A DNA stretch of 64,000 bases from JACTOJ01 sp032335695 (GCF_032335695.1 NZ_JACTOJ010000005.1:124001-188000), one strand, 5' to 3'; positions 51,641 to 61,554 are shown, numbered from the stretch's first letter. The notes: generated from the letters alone by a model not told the origin. Translations and numbers: made by a program.

Positions 51641-52507
51641 CTAAATTAATAATGTTTGTAATTTAAATTGATTTTCCCCCATTTTTCCGATACCGACTAA
51701 ATTATTTTCTTCATCATATACTCTATATAGTCCATCTTGCAAATTGGCAATAAGTGATTTATCCGATACTTTTACACCATTCTTTAAAAGAGTGTAAAAT
51801 TTTTTATTTACTGTAATTGGAGTGTATATCTTTAATACTTCCTCCATAGATATAATACTATCATAAATGTTATTTTCGTTCAAATCTAATACATTTATAG
51901 AATTTTCAATATTAAAAATCCCACTACTCTTTCTTTTTAAATTTCCCATCATAGCACCGCAGCCTAGCATATTTCCTATATCAAAACATAGACTTCTTAT
52001 ATATGTTCCTTTAGAGCATACTACATCAAACTTTACTGTTTTATTTTTTATGTTAATTATATTTATATCATATATAGTAACTTTTCTTGCTTGCCTTTCT
52101 ACCTCTATACCCTTTCTAGCTAATTCATAAAGCCTTTTCCCATTGACTTTGAGGGCGCTATACATGGGAGGAACCTGCATAATTTCACCTTTAAAAGAAT
52201 TTATTAAGCCTATTATCTCATTTTCACAAACTTCTACATCTTTAGTTTCTATTATTTTTCCTTCTTTATCATATGTATCTGTAACAGTACCAAGTATCAA
52301 TTCTACTTCATACTTTTTATTTCCATTCATTATCAAATCAATTAATTTTGTAGCCTTACCTAAGCAGATAGGTAGGACACCACTGGCTGCAGGATCTAAA
52401 GTCCCAGTGTGCCCTACCTTCTTTTCTTTAGAAGTTTTTTTAATTTTTGCTACGGCATCAAAAGATGTTATACCTTCAGGTTTATAACAATTAATTATAC
52501 CATTCAT
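51641..52507 (-). CDS. truB: tRNA pseudouridine-55 synthase
   Basis: 288 residues. Makes psi55 in tRNA T loops. Motifs: KPEGITSFDAV, HTGTLDPAASGVLPICLGK (catalytic Asp), MYSALKVNGKRLYELAR and SKGTYIRSL. Start at ATG 52507 (AGGGA upstream). Sits between nrnA and ribF, as in Bacillus. Confidence 0.96.
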   Translation of the reverse strand: MNGIINCYKPEGITSFDAVAKIKKTSKEKKVGHTGTLDPAASGVLPICLGKATKLIDLIMNGNKKYEVELILGTVTDTYDKEGKIIETKDVEVCENEIIGLINSFKGEIMQVPPMYSALKVNGKRLYELARKGIEVERQARKVTIYDINIINIKNKTVKFDVVCSKGTYIRSLCFDIGNMLGCGAMMGNLKRKSSGIFNIENSINVLDLNENNIYDSIISMEEVLKIYTPITVNKKFYTLLKNGVKVSDKSLIANLQDGLYRVYDEENNLVGIGKMGENQFKLQTLLI

Positions 52508-52509
52508 TT

Positions 52510-53454
52510 TCAAATTCCCTCATATATTTTTTTCATCAATTCATCTTTTAGTTTTGATAGTTCTCCTTCATATGTAAAGCCTGCAGCTTTTATATGACCA
52601 CCACCGCCATAAAGTTCTGCAATTTTCCTCACATCGAAATAAGTTTTTGATCGTAAACTTACCTTGATTCTATCAGTTTTACACTTAAAGAACACTACTA
52701 CCTCAACACCTTCGATTTGAGTACCCACTGATATAAGTTCAGACACATCCTCAGGATAATAATCTATACTTTTTTGCATTTCCTCATCTACTTGCATAAA
52801 ACATACTTTTCCTAAAAAATGCAAAGTCATATCTTCAATCACTTTTGCAGATAGTTTTACCATCTGATATTTCTTATTTTCATACATGGATCTATGAATT
52901 GCTGAAAAATCAATACCTGTACTTATAAGTTCTCCTACTACATCGTGAGTAAGCTTTGTGGTATTCGAAAATCTGAATGAACCTGTATCAGTCATAATAG
53001 AAGTATACATGCAAATAGCCATTTCTTGATTAATATCTAAATTCAATTCTTTCATGAGCAAAAATACTATTTCACCCATGGAAGAATTTTTATCATTTAC
53101 ATAATTTATATCACCATATTTATCATTAGATATATGATGATCTATATTAACCAAAACATAATTTCTATCATTAATTAAATTGCAATTTACTCTTTCAACA
53201 TTACCACAATCCAATATTATTAAGCAATCTGTATCAGAGGGAATATCTCCATTTTGTATAGAGTTGCTTCTAGGTAAAAATTTAAAATCCTCTGGTATTG
53301 CCTCATTGCATCTTATAGATACGTTTTTCCCAAGTTTTTCAATTCCCTGCATTAAAGCTAGGGAGCTTCCCAAACTATCTCCATCAGGTGATACATGAAA
53401 ACTTATAGCAATATTATTACTATTTGTTATTATGTCAACTATTTGTTCAAACAT
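52510..53454 (-). CDS. nrnA: DHH-family oligoribonuclease / PAP phosphatase NrnA
   Basis: 314 residues. Degrades nano-RNAs and pAp. DHH phosphoesterase domain: SFHVSPDGDSLGSSLAL, ILDCGN, NIDHHISN; DHHA1 domain ending GGGGHIKAAG. ATG at 53454 has GGGTGA at six bases; GTG at 53463 lies in that site. Lies between rbfA and truB. Confidence 0.93.
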   Translation of the reverse strand: MFEQIVDIITNSNNIAISFHVSPDGDSLGSSLALMQGIEKLGKNVSIRCNEAIPEDFKFLPRSNSIQNGDIPSDTDCLIILDCGNVERVNCNLINDRNYVLVNIDHHISNDKYGDINYVNDKNSSMGEIVFLLMKELNLDINQEMAICMYTSIMTDTGSFRFSNTTKLTHDVVGELISTGIDFSAIHRSMYENKKYQMVKLSAKVIEDMTLHFLGKVCFMQVDEEMQKSIDYYPEDVSELISVGTQIEGVEVVVFFKCKTDRIKVSLRSKTYFDVRKIAELYGGGGHIKAAGFTYEGELSKLKDELMKKIYEGI

Positions 53455-53455
53455 T

Positions 53456-53803
53456 TCATTCACCCTTTATTTTATGCAATATTTCTTCTATGTGCATACC
53501 ATTTTCTATAGAATTATCTTTTTCTATAATTAATTGAGGAATGTATCTAATATTTATTCTATTTCCCAATTCTTTTCTCATAAAGCCAGCAGAATTTTTT
53601 AGTGCAGCAAAAGTACCATCTATTTCTTCAGCATTTCCAAATATACTTACATATACTTTTGCATATCTTAAATCTTTAGTTACATTTACGTCAGTAATAC
53701 TAACCATAGCTGTGATTCTTGGATCTTTAACATTATTTCTTATTATATCGCTTAATTCTTTTTTTATTTCTTCATTTATTCTACTATTTCTATAGTTTGC
53801 CAT
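53456..53803 (-). CDS. rbfA: Ribosome-binding factor A
   Basis: 115 residues, KH-like fold, 30S maturation factor. NSRINEEIKKELSDIIRNNVKDPRI and DLRYAKVYVSIFGN are typical. ATG at 53803 chosen behind AGGGGTGATT; follows infB in the operon. Confidence 0.95.
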   Translation of the reverse strand: MANYRNSRINEEIKKELSDIIRNNVKDPRITAMVSITDVNVTKDLRYAKVYVSIFGNAEEIDGTFAALKNSAGFMRKELGNRINIRYIPQLIIEKDNSIENGMHIEEILHKIKGE

Positions 53804-53818
53804 ATTAATCACCCCTTT

Positions 53819-55909
53819 TTATAGATGATCTCTTTTTATTTCTTCCATTGTAAAAGCTTCAACAATATCTCCTTCTTTAATATCATTGAATCTTTCTAAG
53901 CTCAATCCACACTCATATCCTGCATTAACTTCTTTTACATCATCTTTAAATCTTTTTAAAGATGCTAATTTTGATTCCAACAATACTATACCATCTCTTA
54001 TAAGTCTAACATCACTATTTCTTGTTACTTTACCATCCAAAACATAACAACCTGCTATTGTTCCTACATTTGATATTTTGTATATTTGTCTTATTTCTAC
54101 TTTTCCAAGTATAACTTCTTTATATTCAGGATCCAACATACCTATCATTGCTGACTTTACGTCTTCAATAGCATTATAAATGATTCTATATGTTTTAATC
54201 TCAACTTTTTCTTTTTCGCTAGCTATTACAGCATTACCATCAGGTCTTACATTAAAACCTATAATTATGGCATTTGAAGCAGATGCTAGAGTAACGTCCG
54301 TTTCAGTTATTGCTCCTACTCCACTATGAAGTACTCTAACTTTTACATCATCGGTAGAAAGCTTCTCAAGAGACTGTCTAATAGCTTCAGAAGAACCTTG
54401 AACATCGGCTTTTACTACGATATCGAGTTCTTTTATTTTTCCTTCTTTTATTTGATTATACAAATCTTCAAGAGAAACCCTATGAGATTGCATTGCATTT
54501 TTTTGTTTCTCTTTTCTTGCTTCAGCCATATTTCTCGCAGTTTTTTCATCTTTTACTACATTAAATCTATCTCCAGCTTCAGGCACTTCAGACAATCCCA
54601 ATACTTCTACTGGTATAGAAGGTCCTGCTGATTTTATCTTTTTTCCCTTATCATCAAACATAGCTCTAATTCTGCCGTAAGTTGATCCTACAATAATAGA
54701 ATCTCCAGCGTTTAATGTACCATTTTGAACTAAAAGAGTTGCAACAGCTCCTCTGCCTTTATCAAGTTTAGCTTCAACTACAGTACCTTTCCCTTTTCGT
54801 TTCGAATTAGATTTTAGTTCTAATATTTCAGCCTGAAGTAAAACCATCTCTAAAAGATCATCTATACCTTGTTTATTACGTGCAGATACTGGTACAACTA
54901 TAGTATCTCCACCCCAATCTTCTGAAACAAGCCCGTATTCTGTAAGTTCTTGTTTAACTCTATCAGGATTTGCATCTGGTTTATCCATTTTATTAACAGC
55001 AACTATCATAGGAACGTTAGCTGCTTTACAATGACTTATAGCCTCTACAGTCTGAGGCATTATACCATCATCTGCGGCTACTACCAAGATTACTACATCT
55101 GTTATTTGAGCACCTCTTGCTCTCATTGCAGTAAACGCTTCATGTCCTGGAGTATCTAAAAATGTTATTTTCTCTCCTTTAATATTTACAGTGTACGCAC
55201 CTATATGTTGAGTTATGCCACCTGCTTCAGAGCTTGTAACATTTGATTTTCTTATAGCATCCAAAAGAGATGTCTTACCATGATCTACATGACCCATAAC
55301 TGTAACAATAGGTGGTCTTTTTTCATTATTATAATCGTCTTCTGTGTCTATCTCTTCTTCGAATTCAGTATTTTCATCAGATGCAAGAATTAATTCAAGA
55401 TCATATTTAGCTGCAACTTTTGATGCTGTTTCAAAATCAATTTCTTGATTTATACCTGCCATAACTCCGCAGAATATTAACTGCTTTATTACGTCTGTAG
55501 TAGGTTTCTTTAACTTCTCAGCAAAATCTTTCACTGTTATTGTTGCAGGTATTTCTACTTGCTCCAAATTTTCTCCAGCTTCATTTGTATGGCCGTTATT
55601 CTCTTTATTTTCCTGCTTTTTATTCTTATTTTTTTTAGTTTTTACAAAAGAATTTTTATCTAAATATTCTTCCTCATATATTTCTACTATATTACTTGTA
55701 GTTTCTTCTTTAGTTTTTGGCTTCTCTTCTTTATCCTCATCTGAATTGTTGTCTATAAGTAATTCTTTAATGAGTTCAGCATCTTCATCCTCTATAACAC
55801 TCATATGGTTTTTAACTTCAACATTAAATTCATCATGTAATAATGAAATTAAGTCCTTACTAGAAACATTAAGTTCTTTTGCTAATTCATAAACTCTTAT
55901 TTTGGACAT
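53819..55909 (-). CDS. infB: Translation initiation factor IF-2
   Basis: 696 residues. IF2-N modules (1-50 and about 120-175), charged linker, GTPase with GHVDHGKT at 206-213, DTPGHEAF, NKMDK, then domains II-IV. Binds fMet-tRNA and promotes subunit joining. The N-terminus is short compared with enteric IF-2, as usual in Firmicutes. Confidence 0.97.
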   Translation of the reverse strand: MSKIRVYELAKELNVSSKDLISLLHDEFNVEVKNHMSVIEDEDAELIKELLIDNNSDEDKEEKPKTKEETTSNIVEIYEEEYLDKNSFVKTKKNKNKKQENKENNGHTNEAGENLEQVEIPATITVKDFAEKLKKPTTDVIKQLIFCGVMAGINQEIDFETASKVAAKYDLELILASDENTEFEEEIDTEDDYNNEKRPPIVTVMGHVDHGKTSLLDAIRKSNVTSSEAGGITQHIGAYTVNIKGEKITFLDTPGHEAFTAMRARGAQITDVVILVVAADDGIMPQTVEAISHCKAANVPMIVAVNKMDKPDANPDRVKQELTEYGLVSEDWGGDTIVVPVSARNKQGIDDLLEMVLLQAEILELKSNSKRKGKGTVVEAKLDKGRGAVATLLVQNGTLNAGDSIIVGSTYGRIRAMFDDKGKKIKSAGPSIPVEVLGLSEVPEAGDRFNVVKDEKTARNMAEARKEKQKNAMQSHRVSLEDLYNQIKEGKIKELDIVVKADVQGSSEAIRQSLEKLSTDDVKVRVLHSGVGAITETDVTLASASNAIIIGFNVRPDGNAVIASEKEKVEIKTYRIIYNAIEDVKSAMIGMLDPEYKEVILGKVEIRQIYKISNVGTIAGCYVLDGKVTRNSDVRLIRDGIVLLESKLASLKRFKDDVKEVNAGYECGLSLERFNDIKEGDIVEAFTMEEIKRDHL

Positions 55910-56232
55910 ATATTCACCCCCGATATTTTTTGTTTGTCCTGTAAATCCACTAAATTACAAGCCATATTTTTGTCCATTACACATATGATACTTATTCTTT
56001 CACAGCCTACACTTTCTCCAAGTTCTATACTGCTGTAACCTAAAATAACTTTAATATTATTTTTTGAGGCTAATAAATTAAATTTTTGAAAAGTATTAAT
56101 AGAAACATCTTCAGCTAATATACAAAGAAAAACTTTTGAAGCTTTTATTTTTTCAAAACATTTGTTATAACCTAGCACCAAGTTTCCTGAGCGCTTAGCA
56201 ATTCCTAAAAAGTTAAGGAACTTATCCTTCAT
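55897..56232 (-). CDS. L7Ae-family ribosome-associated protein YlxQ
   Basis: 111 residues, L7Ae/L30e/S12e fold; KFLNFLGIAKRSGNLVLGYN at the start is the family signature. Binds RNA kink turns in relatives. Overlaps the ylxR stop and the infB start; part of the nusA-infB operon. Confidence 0.9.
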   Translation of the reverse strand: MKDKFLNFLGIAKRSGNLVLGYNKCFEKIKASKVFLCILAEDVSINTFQKFNLLASKNNIKVILGYSSIELGESVGCERISIICVMDKNMACNLVDLQDKQKISGVNICPK

Positions 56233-56491
56233 CTGCTATTTCTCCCTTTAGCTTTTCATACAAATCTTCCGATATTTTTATTTCCAGGTTTCTTTCTAAT
56301 CGTTTAGTTTTAACAGCCTTTTCAAAGCATTCAATGCTTCTGCATATGTACGCACCTCTGCCAGGTTTCTTTCCTGTAAGATCAATAGAAACTTCATTTT
56401 CTTTGCTCTTCACTACTCTAATCAATTCTTTTTTAGGTTTCATTTCATTGCAACCTGTGCACATTCTCAAAGGCACTTTCTTAACTTTCAT
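56222..56491 (-). CDS. rnpM: YlxR family RNase P modulator
   Basis: 89 residues; RnpM/YlxR family protein with RMCTGCNEMKPKKELIRVV and KPGRGAYICRSIECFEKA. B. subtilis RnpM has been reported to bind the RNase P RNA. ATG at 56491; the GTG at 56497 lies in the ribosome site. Between nusA and ylxQ. Confidence 0.9.
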   Translation of the reverse strand: MKVKKVPLRMCTGCNEMKPKKELIRVVKSKENEVSIDLTGKKPGRGAYICRSIECFEKAVKTKRLERNLEIKISEDLYEKLKGEIADEG

Positions 56492-56521
56492 ACGCACACC
56501 TCCAAACTACTCGATTCTGTT

Positions 56522-57571
56522 TTAAGCTTCGCTTTGAGATTTACTCTTTATATCTATTTTCCAACCTGTAAGTTTAGCTGCAAGCCTCACATTCTGTCCT
56601 TCTTTCCCTATAGCCAAAGAAAGCTGATTATCTTCAACGACTACTTTAGCGCTCTTATTATCTTCATCTATAGAAACATCTATAGCTTTTGCAGGGCTTA
56701 AAGCATTAGCTATGTATTCTTCTGGTAACTTACTCCACTTTATGATATCGATCTTTTCATTTTTAAGTTCTTCTACTATATTTTGAACTCTTGTTCCTTT
56801 TGGGCCAACACAAGCTCCCATAGCATCAACATTTTCATCACTTGAATATACCGCTATTTTAGTTCTGGATCCAGCTTCTCTAGCTATGCTTTTAATCTCT
56901 ACAACGCCTTCATAAATTTCAGGCACTTCCAATTCAAATAGTCTTTTTACAAGACCAGGATGAGTTCTAGAGACAACAATTTGAGCTCCTTTTGTAGTGT
57001 TTTTTACCTCTACAATATATAATTTTAATCTTTCGTTAAAGTTATAATTTTCACCTTTCATCTGTTCAGTTGGTCCAAGGATAGCCTCAATTTTACCTAA
57101 ATCTATAAAAACATTTCCTTTGTCTTTTCTGATTACAGTTCCAGTTATTATATCAAATTCTTTTTCTATAAATTCATTATAAATTATATTTCTTTCAGCT
57201 TCCTTTATCCTTTGAACAACCACTTGTTTTGCTGATTGTGCAGCTACTCTTCCAAAAGTTCTTGGAGTAACTTCTATTTCAACAATATCCTCCAACTCGT
57301 ATCTTGGACTTATTTTTTTTGCATCTTCTATTAATATCTCATTACCTAAATCAGTAACTTCCTCTACAGCTTTTTTCTGAGAATAAACATGAATTTCTCC
57401 AGATTCTCTATTCATGCTGACTCTAACATTTTGTGAAGAATTGCCAGTATTGGCATAATTCTTTTTATATGCTGCTACTAATGCATCCTCTATTGTGGTA
57501 AATAACAAATCCTCACTTATCCCTTTTTCTTTAACTATTTCTCTTAATGCACCAATAAATTCTTCATTCAT
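56522..57571 (-). CDS. nusA: Transcription factor NusA
   Basis: 349-residue NusA: N-terminal RNAP-binding domain (about 1-125), S1 (about 135-195), two KH domains (about 200-340). Short form without the C-terminal acidic repeats of E. coli, usual in Firmicutes. Promotes pausing and intrinsic termination and may act on its own leader (see rimP leader). Confidence 0.96.
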   Translation of the reverse strand: MNEEFIGALREIVKEKGISEDLLFTTIEDALVAAYKKNYANTGNSSQNVRVSMNRESGEIHVYSQKKAVEEVTDLGNEILIEDAKKISPRYELEDIVEIEVTPRTFGRVAAQSAKQVVVQRIKEAERNIIYNEFIEKEFDIITGTVIRKDKGNVFIDLGKIEAILGPTEQMKGENYNFNERLKLYIVEVKNTTKGAQIVVSRTHPGLVKRLFELEVPEIYEGVVEIKSIAREAGSRTKIAVYSSDENVDAMGACVGPKGTRVQNIVEELKNEKIDIIKWSKLPEEYIANALSPAKAIDVSIDEDNKSAKVVVEDNQLSLAIGKEGQNVRLAAKLTGWKIDIKSKSQSEA

Positions 57572-58046
57572 TTTGATTCCCCTCCTTAAAACTCCCCTCT
57601 AAATTTATACTTTTAATTTTGTCTCTATTTATTTCTATAAGTGATTTATCTTGTTTAATAACAATGATATCTTCATTAAAATTTGTCAATTCTCCACGAA
57701 TTTGCTTGTTTCCATTAATAGAGGATTTAAGTTTTGCACACACCTCATATCCTACATACTTTTTTAGATGTAAATCGTTAAAAAGAGTTCTATATATTCC
57801 AGGCGAAGAAACCTCAAGATAATATGCATCAGTTATAGGATCTTCTATATCAAGCATATCACTAATTGGTCTGCTCACTTTTTCACAATCTTCAAGGGTA
57901 ATTCCTTTTTCATCATCTATATATACCCTAAGATAGTATTCCCCATCTTCCTTTACATAATCAATAAAGTATAATTCGTACCCTAATTCGTCTACAATAG
58001 GTTTTATTAACTCATTAAGCTTTTCAAGCAAAATTTCTCTTTTCAA
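57564..58046 (-). CDS. rimP: Ribosome maturation factor RimP
   Basis: 160 residues. Needed for 30S maturation. YELYFIDYVKEDGEYYLRVYID and VSRPISDMLD, EVSSPGIYR are family motifs. TTG start at 58046 with GGAGG seven bases upstream. Overlaps nusA by 8 bases. First gene of the operon, after the tandem-hairpin leader. Confidence 0.94.
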   Translation of the reverse strand: MKREILLEKLNELIKPIVDELGYELYFIDYVKEDGEYYLRVYIDDEKGITLEDCEKVSRPISDMLDIEDPITDAYYLEVSSPGIYRTLFNDLHLKKYVGYEVCAKLKSSINGNKQIRGELTNFNEDIIVIKQDKSLIEINRDKIKSINLEGSFKEGNQNE

Positions 58047-58153
58047 TCAAATTACCTCCAATGAAAAACGCAACTAATGTTGCGTTAAGATGTAAATAGA
58101 AAGAGCGGGTATTTTACAATCCCACTCTAATTCCTCAAAGTATACCAATTCAA
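58047..58153 (-). promoter_or_regulatory. rimP-nusA leader with tandem hairpins
   Basis: Hairpin 1: AGAGTGGG pairs with CCCGCTCT (58121-58128 with 58102-58109; one G-U), followed by TTTCT. Hairpin 2: AACGCAAC / GTTGCGTT (58079-58086 with 58067-58074), followed by TTTTT just before the ribosome binding site. Both look like attenuating terminators; NusA control is inferred from the known autoregulation in B. subtilis. Confidence 0.6.
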
Positions 58154-58160
58154 CAAATAC

Positions 58161-58189
58161 ATTGTAACATAGTAGCTAAAATATTACAA
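58161..58189 (-). promoter_or_regulatory. rimP-nusA operon promoter
   Basis: Minus strand: TTGTAA (58184-58189), 17-base spacer, TACAAT (58161-58166) preceded by TGT, resembling an extended -10. Start near 58154. Confidence 0.6.
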
Positions 58190-58275
58190 GTAAAATATAA
58201 ATAAAGTTAACTTAACCATATAGTACCCAATAAATAATATAATTATAAATAATATTTTAAATATAAAACTATCTA

Positions 58276-59325
58276 TTATATCTTTTCAATTTCCTCCAGA
58301 AGAGCTGTCAGAAGTTCCTCTTCCTTAACCTTTTTAATTATTTCTCCCTTTTTAAATATCAGTCCTTCACCTTTTCCACCAGCTATACCTATATCTGCTT
58401 CTTTCGCTTCTCCAGGTCCATTTACTACGCATCCCATAACTGCAACTTTTATATTTTTATCAGTATTTGCTAATTTATCTTCAACTTCATGTGCGAGCTT
58501 TATCAAATTTATTTGAGTTCTTCCACAAGTAGGGCAGGATATAAAAGTAACCCCACTTTTAATATAACCAAGAGCTTTCAAAATTTCTCTTGCGGTTTTA
58601 ACTTCTTCTATAGGATCATCGGTTAAAGATACTCTTATAGTATCTCCTATTCCCTCTGCTAGGAGGGTTCCTATACCTATGCTAGATTTAATAGTACCTC
58701 TCCATGCTGTACCCGCTTCTGTAACACCTAAATGCAGTGGATAATTGCACTTTTCTGATATTAGCCTATAGCTTTCTATCATTTGCATAACATCTGAAGA
58801 TTTTATAGAAACAACAATGTTTTCAAAATTAATGTTTTCTAATATTTCAATATGCTTAAAGGCGCTCTCAACTAAAGCTTCAGCACATACCTTTCCATAC
58901 TTAGTCAAAAGATCTTTTTCCAATGAACCGCTATTTACGCCTATTCTTATTGGTACGCCATAGCTTTTGGCATATTCCGCCACTGCTTTAACCCTATCTA
59001 TACTTCCTATATTTCCTGGGTTTATTCTTAAGGCAGATACGCCATTTTTTATAGCTCCTATGGCTAATCTATAATCAAAATGTATATCTGCTACAATAGG
59101 CACATCAACTTTAGATACTATATTTCCTAAAGCATCACAAGCTTCAGTATCAAGTACTGCACATCTTACAATGTCACAACCTGAATCTTTTAATCTATTT
59201 ATTTGTTCTATGGTACTTATGTAATTTCTAGTATCTGTATTAGTCATAGATTGTACTGTAATAGGAGCATCTCCACCCACATACAAATTTCCGACCTTAA
59301 TTTTCTTAGTATTCCTTCTCTGCAT
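58276..59325 (-). CDS. ispG: 4-hydroxy-3-methylbut-2-enyl-diphosphate synthase
   Basis: 349 residues. MEP pathway step just before IspH, converting MEcPP to HMBPP. TIM barrel N-terminal half (VQSMTNTDTRN, ADIHFDYRLA), [4Fe-4S] domain with SCPTCGRT and GCVVNGPGE. IspH is encoded at 16.3 kb in this window and Dxr two genes upstream. GGAG upstream of ATG. Confidence 0.97.
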   Translation of the reverse strand: MQRRNTKKIKVGNLYVGGDAPITVQSMTNTDTRNYISTIEQINRLKDSGCDIVRCAVLDTEACDALGNIVSKVDVPIVADIHFDYRLAIGAIKNGVSALRINPGNIGSIDRVKAVAEYAKSYGVPIRIGVNSGSLEKDLLTKYGKVCAEALVESAFKHIEILENINFENIVVSIKSSDVMQMIESYRLISEKCNYPLHLGVTEAGTAWRGTIKSSIGIGTLLAEGIGDTIRVSLTDDPIEEVKTAREILKALGYIKSGVTFISCPTCGRTQINLIKLAHEVEDKLANTDKNIKVAVMGCVVNGPGEAKEADIGIAGGKGEGLIFKKGEIIKKVKEEELLTALLEEIEKI

Positions 59326-59336
59326 ATACTCAACTC

Positions 59337-60332
59337 CTAAAAATTTATAGGATAAAAAATATCCTTAAAAATCACTACCACCATAAGCAGCATGAGAATG
59401 GCGAAGCCAACATTGTTAATGATAGCAACTTTTTCTTCGGGTATCTTTTTTCTTGTTATTATTTCAAATAAAAGCATGAAAATCCATCCACCATCCAGTG
59501 CAGGAAAAGGTATTATATTAAATATTGCTAACTGTATACTTATAAAAGCGCATATAAGCATAAGGTTGTATATTCCAGATTGAGCAGCTTCACTTGAAAC
59601 TTTAACTATGGTAACAGGCCCACCTACATCGCTAGCTTTTATATTTTTAAATGCGCTTAAGGTTTCTCTTATAATATATTTTGATTCCTGAAATCCATAA
59701 ACTATAGCTTCTGAAACTGTTGGATTTTTTACTTGCGTTCCTTCTATACCAATTATATACCTATTCATATCTTTATCAAATGTAGGAGTAACAGTTATTG
59801 GTATTTCCTTATCTTGTCTTTTCACTACTAATTTTATTGGGCTTCCATTATTGTTGGATACGGCCAAACTAAAATCTTCCCACAAAACTATCTTCTTACT
59901 GTTTGCTTGAACAATAACGTCACCTTTTTGAATATTAGCTGCCTGAGCTGGAGAAGAAGACATTACATTGCTTATAATAGGTTTAATAAATCCCTTTCCA
60001 TAAGCAATTATCATTACAAATACAACAGCCAGTATTATATTCATAAGAGGTCCTGCAGCTACTATGCTTAACCTTCTCAACGGCGATTTATTTGACATAG
60101 CTCTTGGATCATCAGTCTGTTCATCATCGCCAAGCATTTTTACATATCCGCCTATTGGAAAAGCTTTTATCAAGTATTCTGTTTCTTTGCCTTTTATACC
60201 TACAATTTTAGGGCCCATGCCTAAAGAAAACTCTTCTACTTTTACGCCATTTATCTTCGCTAATAAAAAATGTCCAAATTCATGGCATAAAATTAATACA
60301 CTCAAGCTCAATATAGCTAAAATTATATACAT
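59337..60332 (-). CDS. rseP: RseP family site-2 zinc metalloprotease
   Basis: 331 residues, membrane protease with HEFGH at 17-21, a PDZ domain (about 120-190), and PFPALDGGWI (the LDG third ligand) near 280. Cleaves membrane-bound signalling or signal peptide remnants; homologous to E. coli RseP and B. subtilis RasP. Overlaps dxr by 10 bases. Confidence 0.93.
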   Translation of the reverse strand: MYIILAILSLSVLILCHEFGHFLLAKINGVKVEEFSLGMGPKIVGIKGKETEYLIKAFPIGGYVKMLGDDEQTDDPRAMSNKSPLRRLSIVAAGPLMNIILAVVFVMIIAYGKGFIKPIISNVMSSSPAQAANIQKGDVIVQANSKKIVLWEDFSLAVSNNNGSPIKLVVKRQDKEIPITVTPTFDKDMNRYIIGIEGTQVKNPTVSEAIVYGFQESKYIIRETLSAFKNIKASDVGGPVTIVKVSSEAAQSGIYNLMLICAFISIQLAIFNIIPFPALDGGWIFMLLFEIITRKKIPEEKVAIINNVGFAILMLLMVVVIFKDIFYPINF

Positions 60333-61495
60333 ACATTACCTCCAAATATCTTTTTATTTATATATTCTTCAATAAGTACCTTAACTTCCATTATTCCTTC
60401 TACTGTAACATTATTAAAATAACTAAATTTATTCATGCAGTCCTCCACAATATAATAAATATCTCCAAAGGATATTTTATTATTAAGGTACAAACCAACT
60501 GCAGCTTCATTTGCAATATTTAATACTGCTGGCATAATTCCTCCTTTTCTTCCTGCTTCGTAAGCTATTTTTAAACAAGGGAAATTATCCATATCAGGCT
60601 TTTCAAAGGTTAAATTTCCTACCTCCGCTAGATTAAGTCTATCAACTACTCTAGGCAATCTTTCAGGATAATTTAATGCATATTGTATTGGCAGTCTCAT
60701 ATCAGTTACTCCCAATTGAGCAATGACACTGCCATCTATATACTCTACCATTGAATGAATTATGCTTTGCGGATGAATTATAACTTCTATATTATCATAG
60801 TCTTGATTAAAAAGCCAATGTGCTTCTATTACTTCAAGTCCCTTATTCATTAAGGTTGCGGAATCTATACTTATTTTTTCTCCCATATTCCATTTAGGAT
60901 GCTTTAAAGCCTCTTCCTTAGGAATCTTACATACATCTTGAAACTTTCTTCCCCTAAAGGGTCCACCAGATGCCGTTAATATTATTTTATTTACTGACTT
61001 AATATCATTTCCTAAAAGGCTCTGAAATATAGCCCCATGTTCTGAATCTACAGGAATAATTTTAACATTATGCTCCGCAGCCTCTCTTGTTACTATTTCT
61101 CCAGCGGTTACTAATGTTTCCTTATTAGCTAGCGCTATATTTTTACCGCTTTTTATGGCTTCTAAAGTAGGAATTATACCTATCATCCCCATTACTGCAG
61201 TAACAACTATGTCTGCCTCGATAAGAGCAGTTATTTTTATCATTCCCTCCATTCCATACAAAATTGCAGTTTTTTTATCGTATAATGTACAATAACTTTT
61301 CACTTTATTATAAGCTGCTTCGTCTGTTAAAACCGCAAATCTTGGGTTGAATTCATCAATTATAGATATTATCTTATCCCAGCTTTTATTCGCACTCACT
61401 GCAACTAATTCATATATATCTCTATTCTTTCTTATTATATCCAATGTCTGTGTACCAATGGAACCTGTAGCTCCAAGTAAAATTATTTTCTTCAT
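60323..61495 (-). CDS. dxr: 1-deoxy-D-xylulose 5-phosphate reductoisomerase
   Basis: 390 residues. Second step of the MEP pathway; NADPH-dependent. ILLGATGSIGTQTLDI, ANKETLVTAG, PVDSEHGAIFQ, TASGGPFR and HPKWNMGEKISIDSATLMNK are classic. Start at ATG 61495 behind AGAGGTGG; the ORF from 61525 is too long. Has a strong promoter upstream. Confidence 0.97.
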   Translation of the reverse strand: MKKIILLGATGSIGTQTLDIIRKNRDIYELVAVSANKSWDKIISIIDEFNPRFAVLTDEAAYNKVKSYCTLYDKKTAILYGMEGMIKITALIEADIVVTAVMGMIGIIPTLEAIKSGKNIALANKETLVTAGEIVTREAAEHNVKIIPVDSEHGAIFQSLLGNDIKSVNKIILTASGGPFRGRKFQDVCKIPKEEALKHPKWNMGEKISIDSATLMNKGLEVIEAHWLFNQDYDNIEVIIHPQSIIHSMVEYIDGSVIAQLGVTDMRLPIQYALNYPERLPRVVDRLNLAEVGNLTFEKPDMDNFPCLKIAYEAGRKGGIMPAVLNIANEAAVGLYLNNKISFGDIYYIVEDCMNKFSYFNNVTVEGIMEVKVLIEEYINKKIFGGNVCI

Positions 61496-61525
61496 TTTTC
61501 CACCTCTTGTATGTAAACTAAACAT

Positions 61526-61554
61526 ATTATATATTTATAATATCCTTATATCAA
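61526..61554 (-). promoter_or_regulatory. Promoter of dxr-rseP-ispG
   Basis: Minus strand: TTGATA (61549-61554), 17-base spacer, TATAAT (61526-61531). Near-consensus; 31 bases from the -10 to the ATG. It lies after the cdsA terminator, so dxr, rseP and ispG form their own transcript. Confidence 0.75.
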
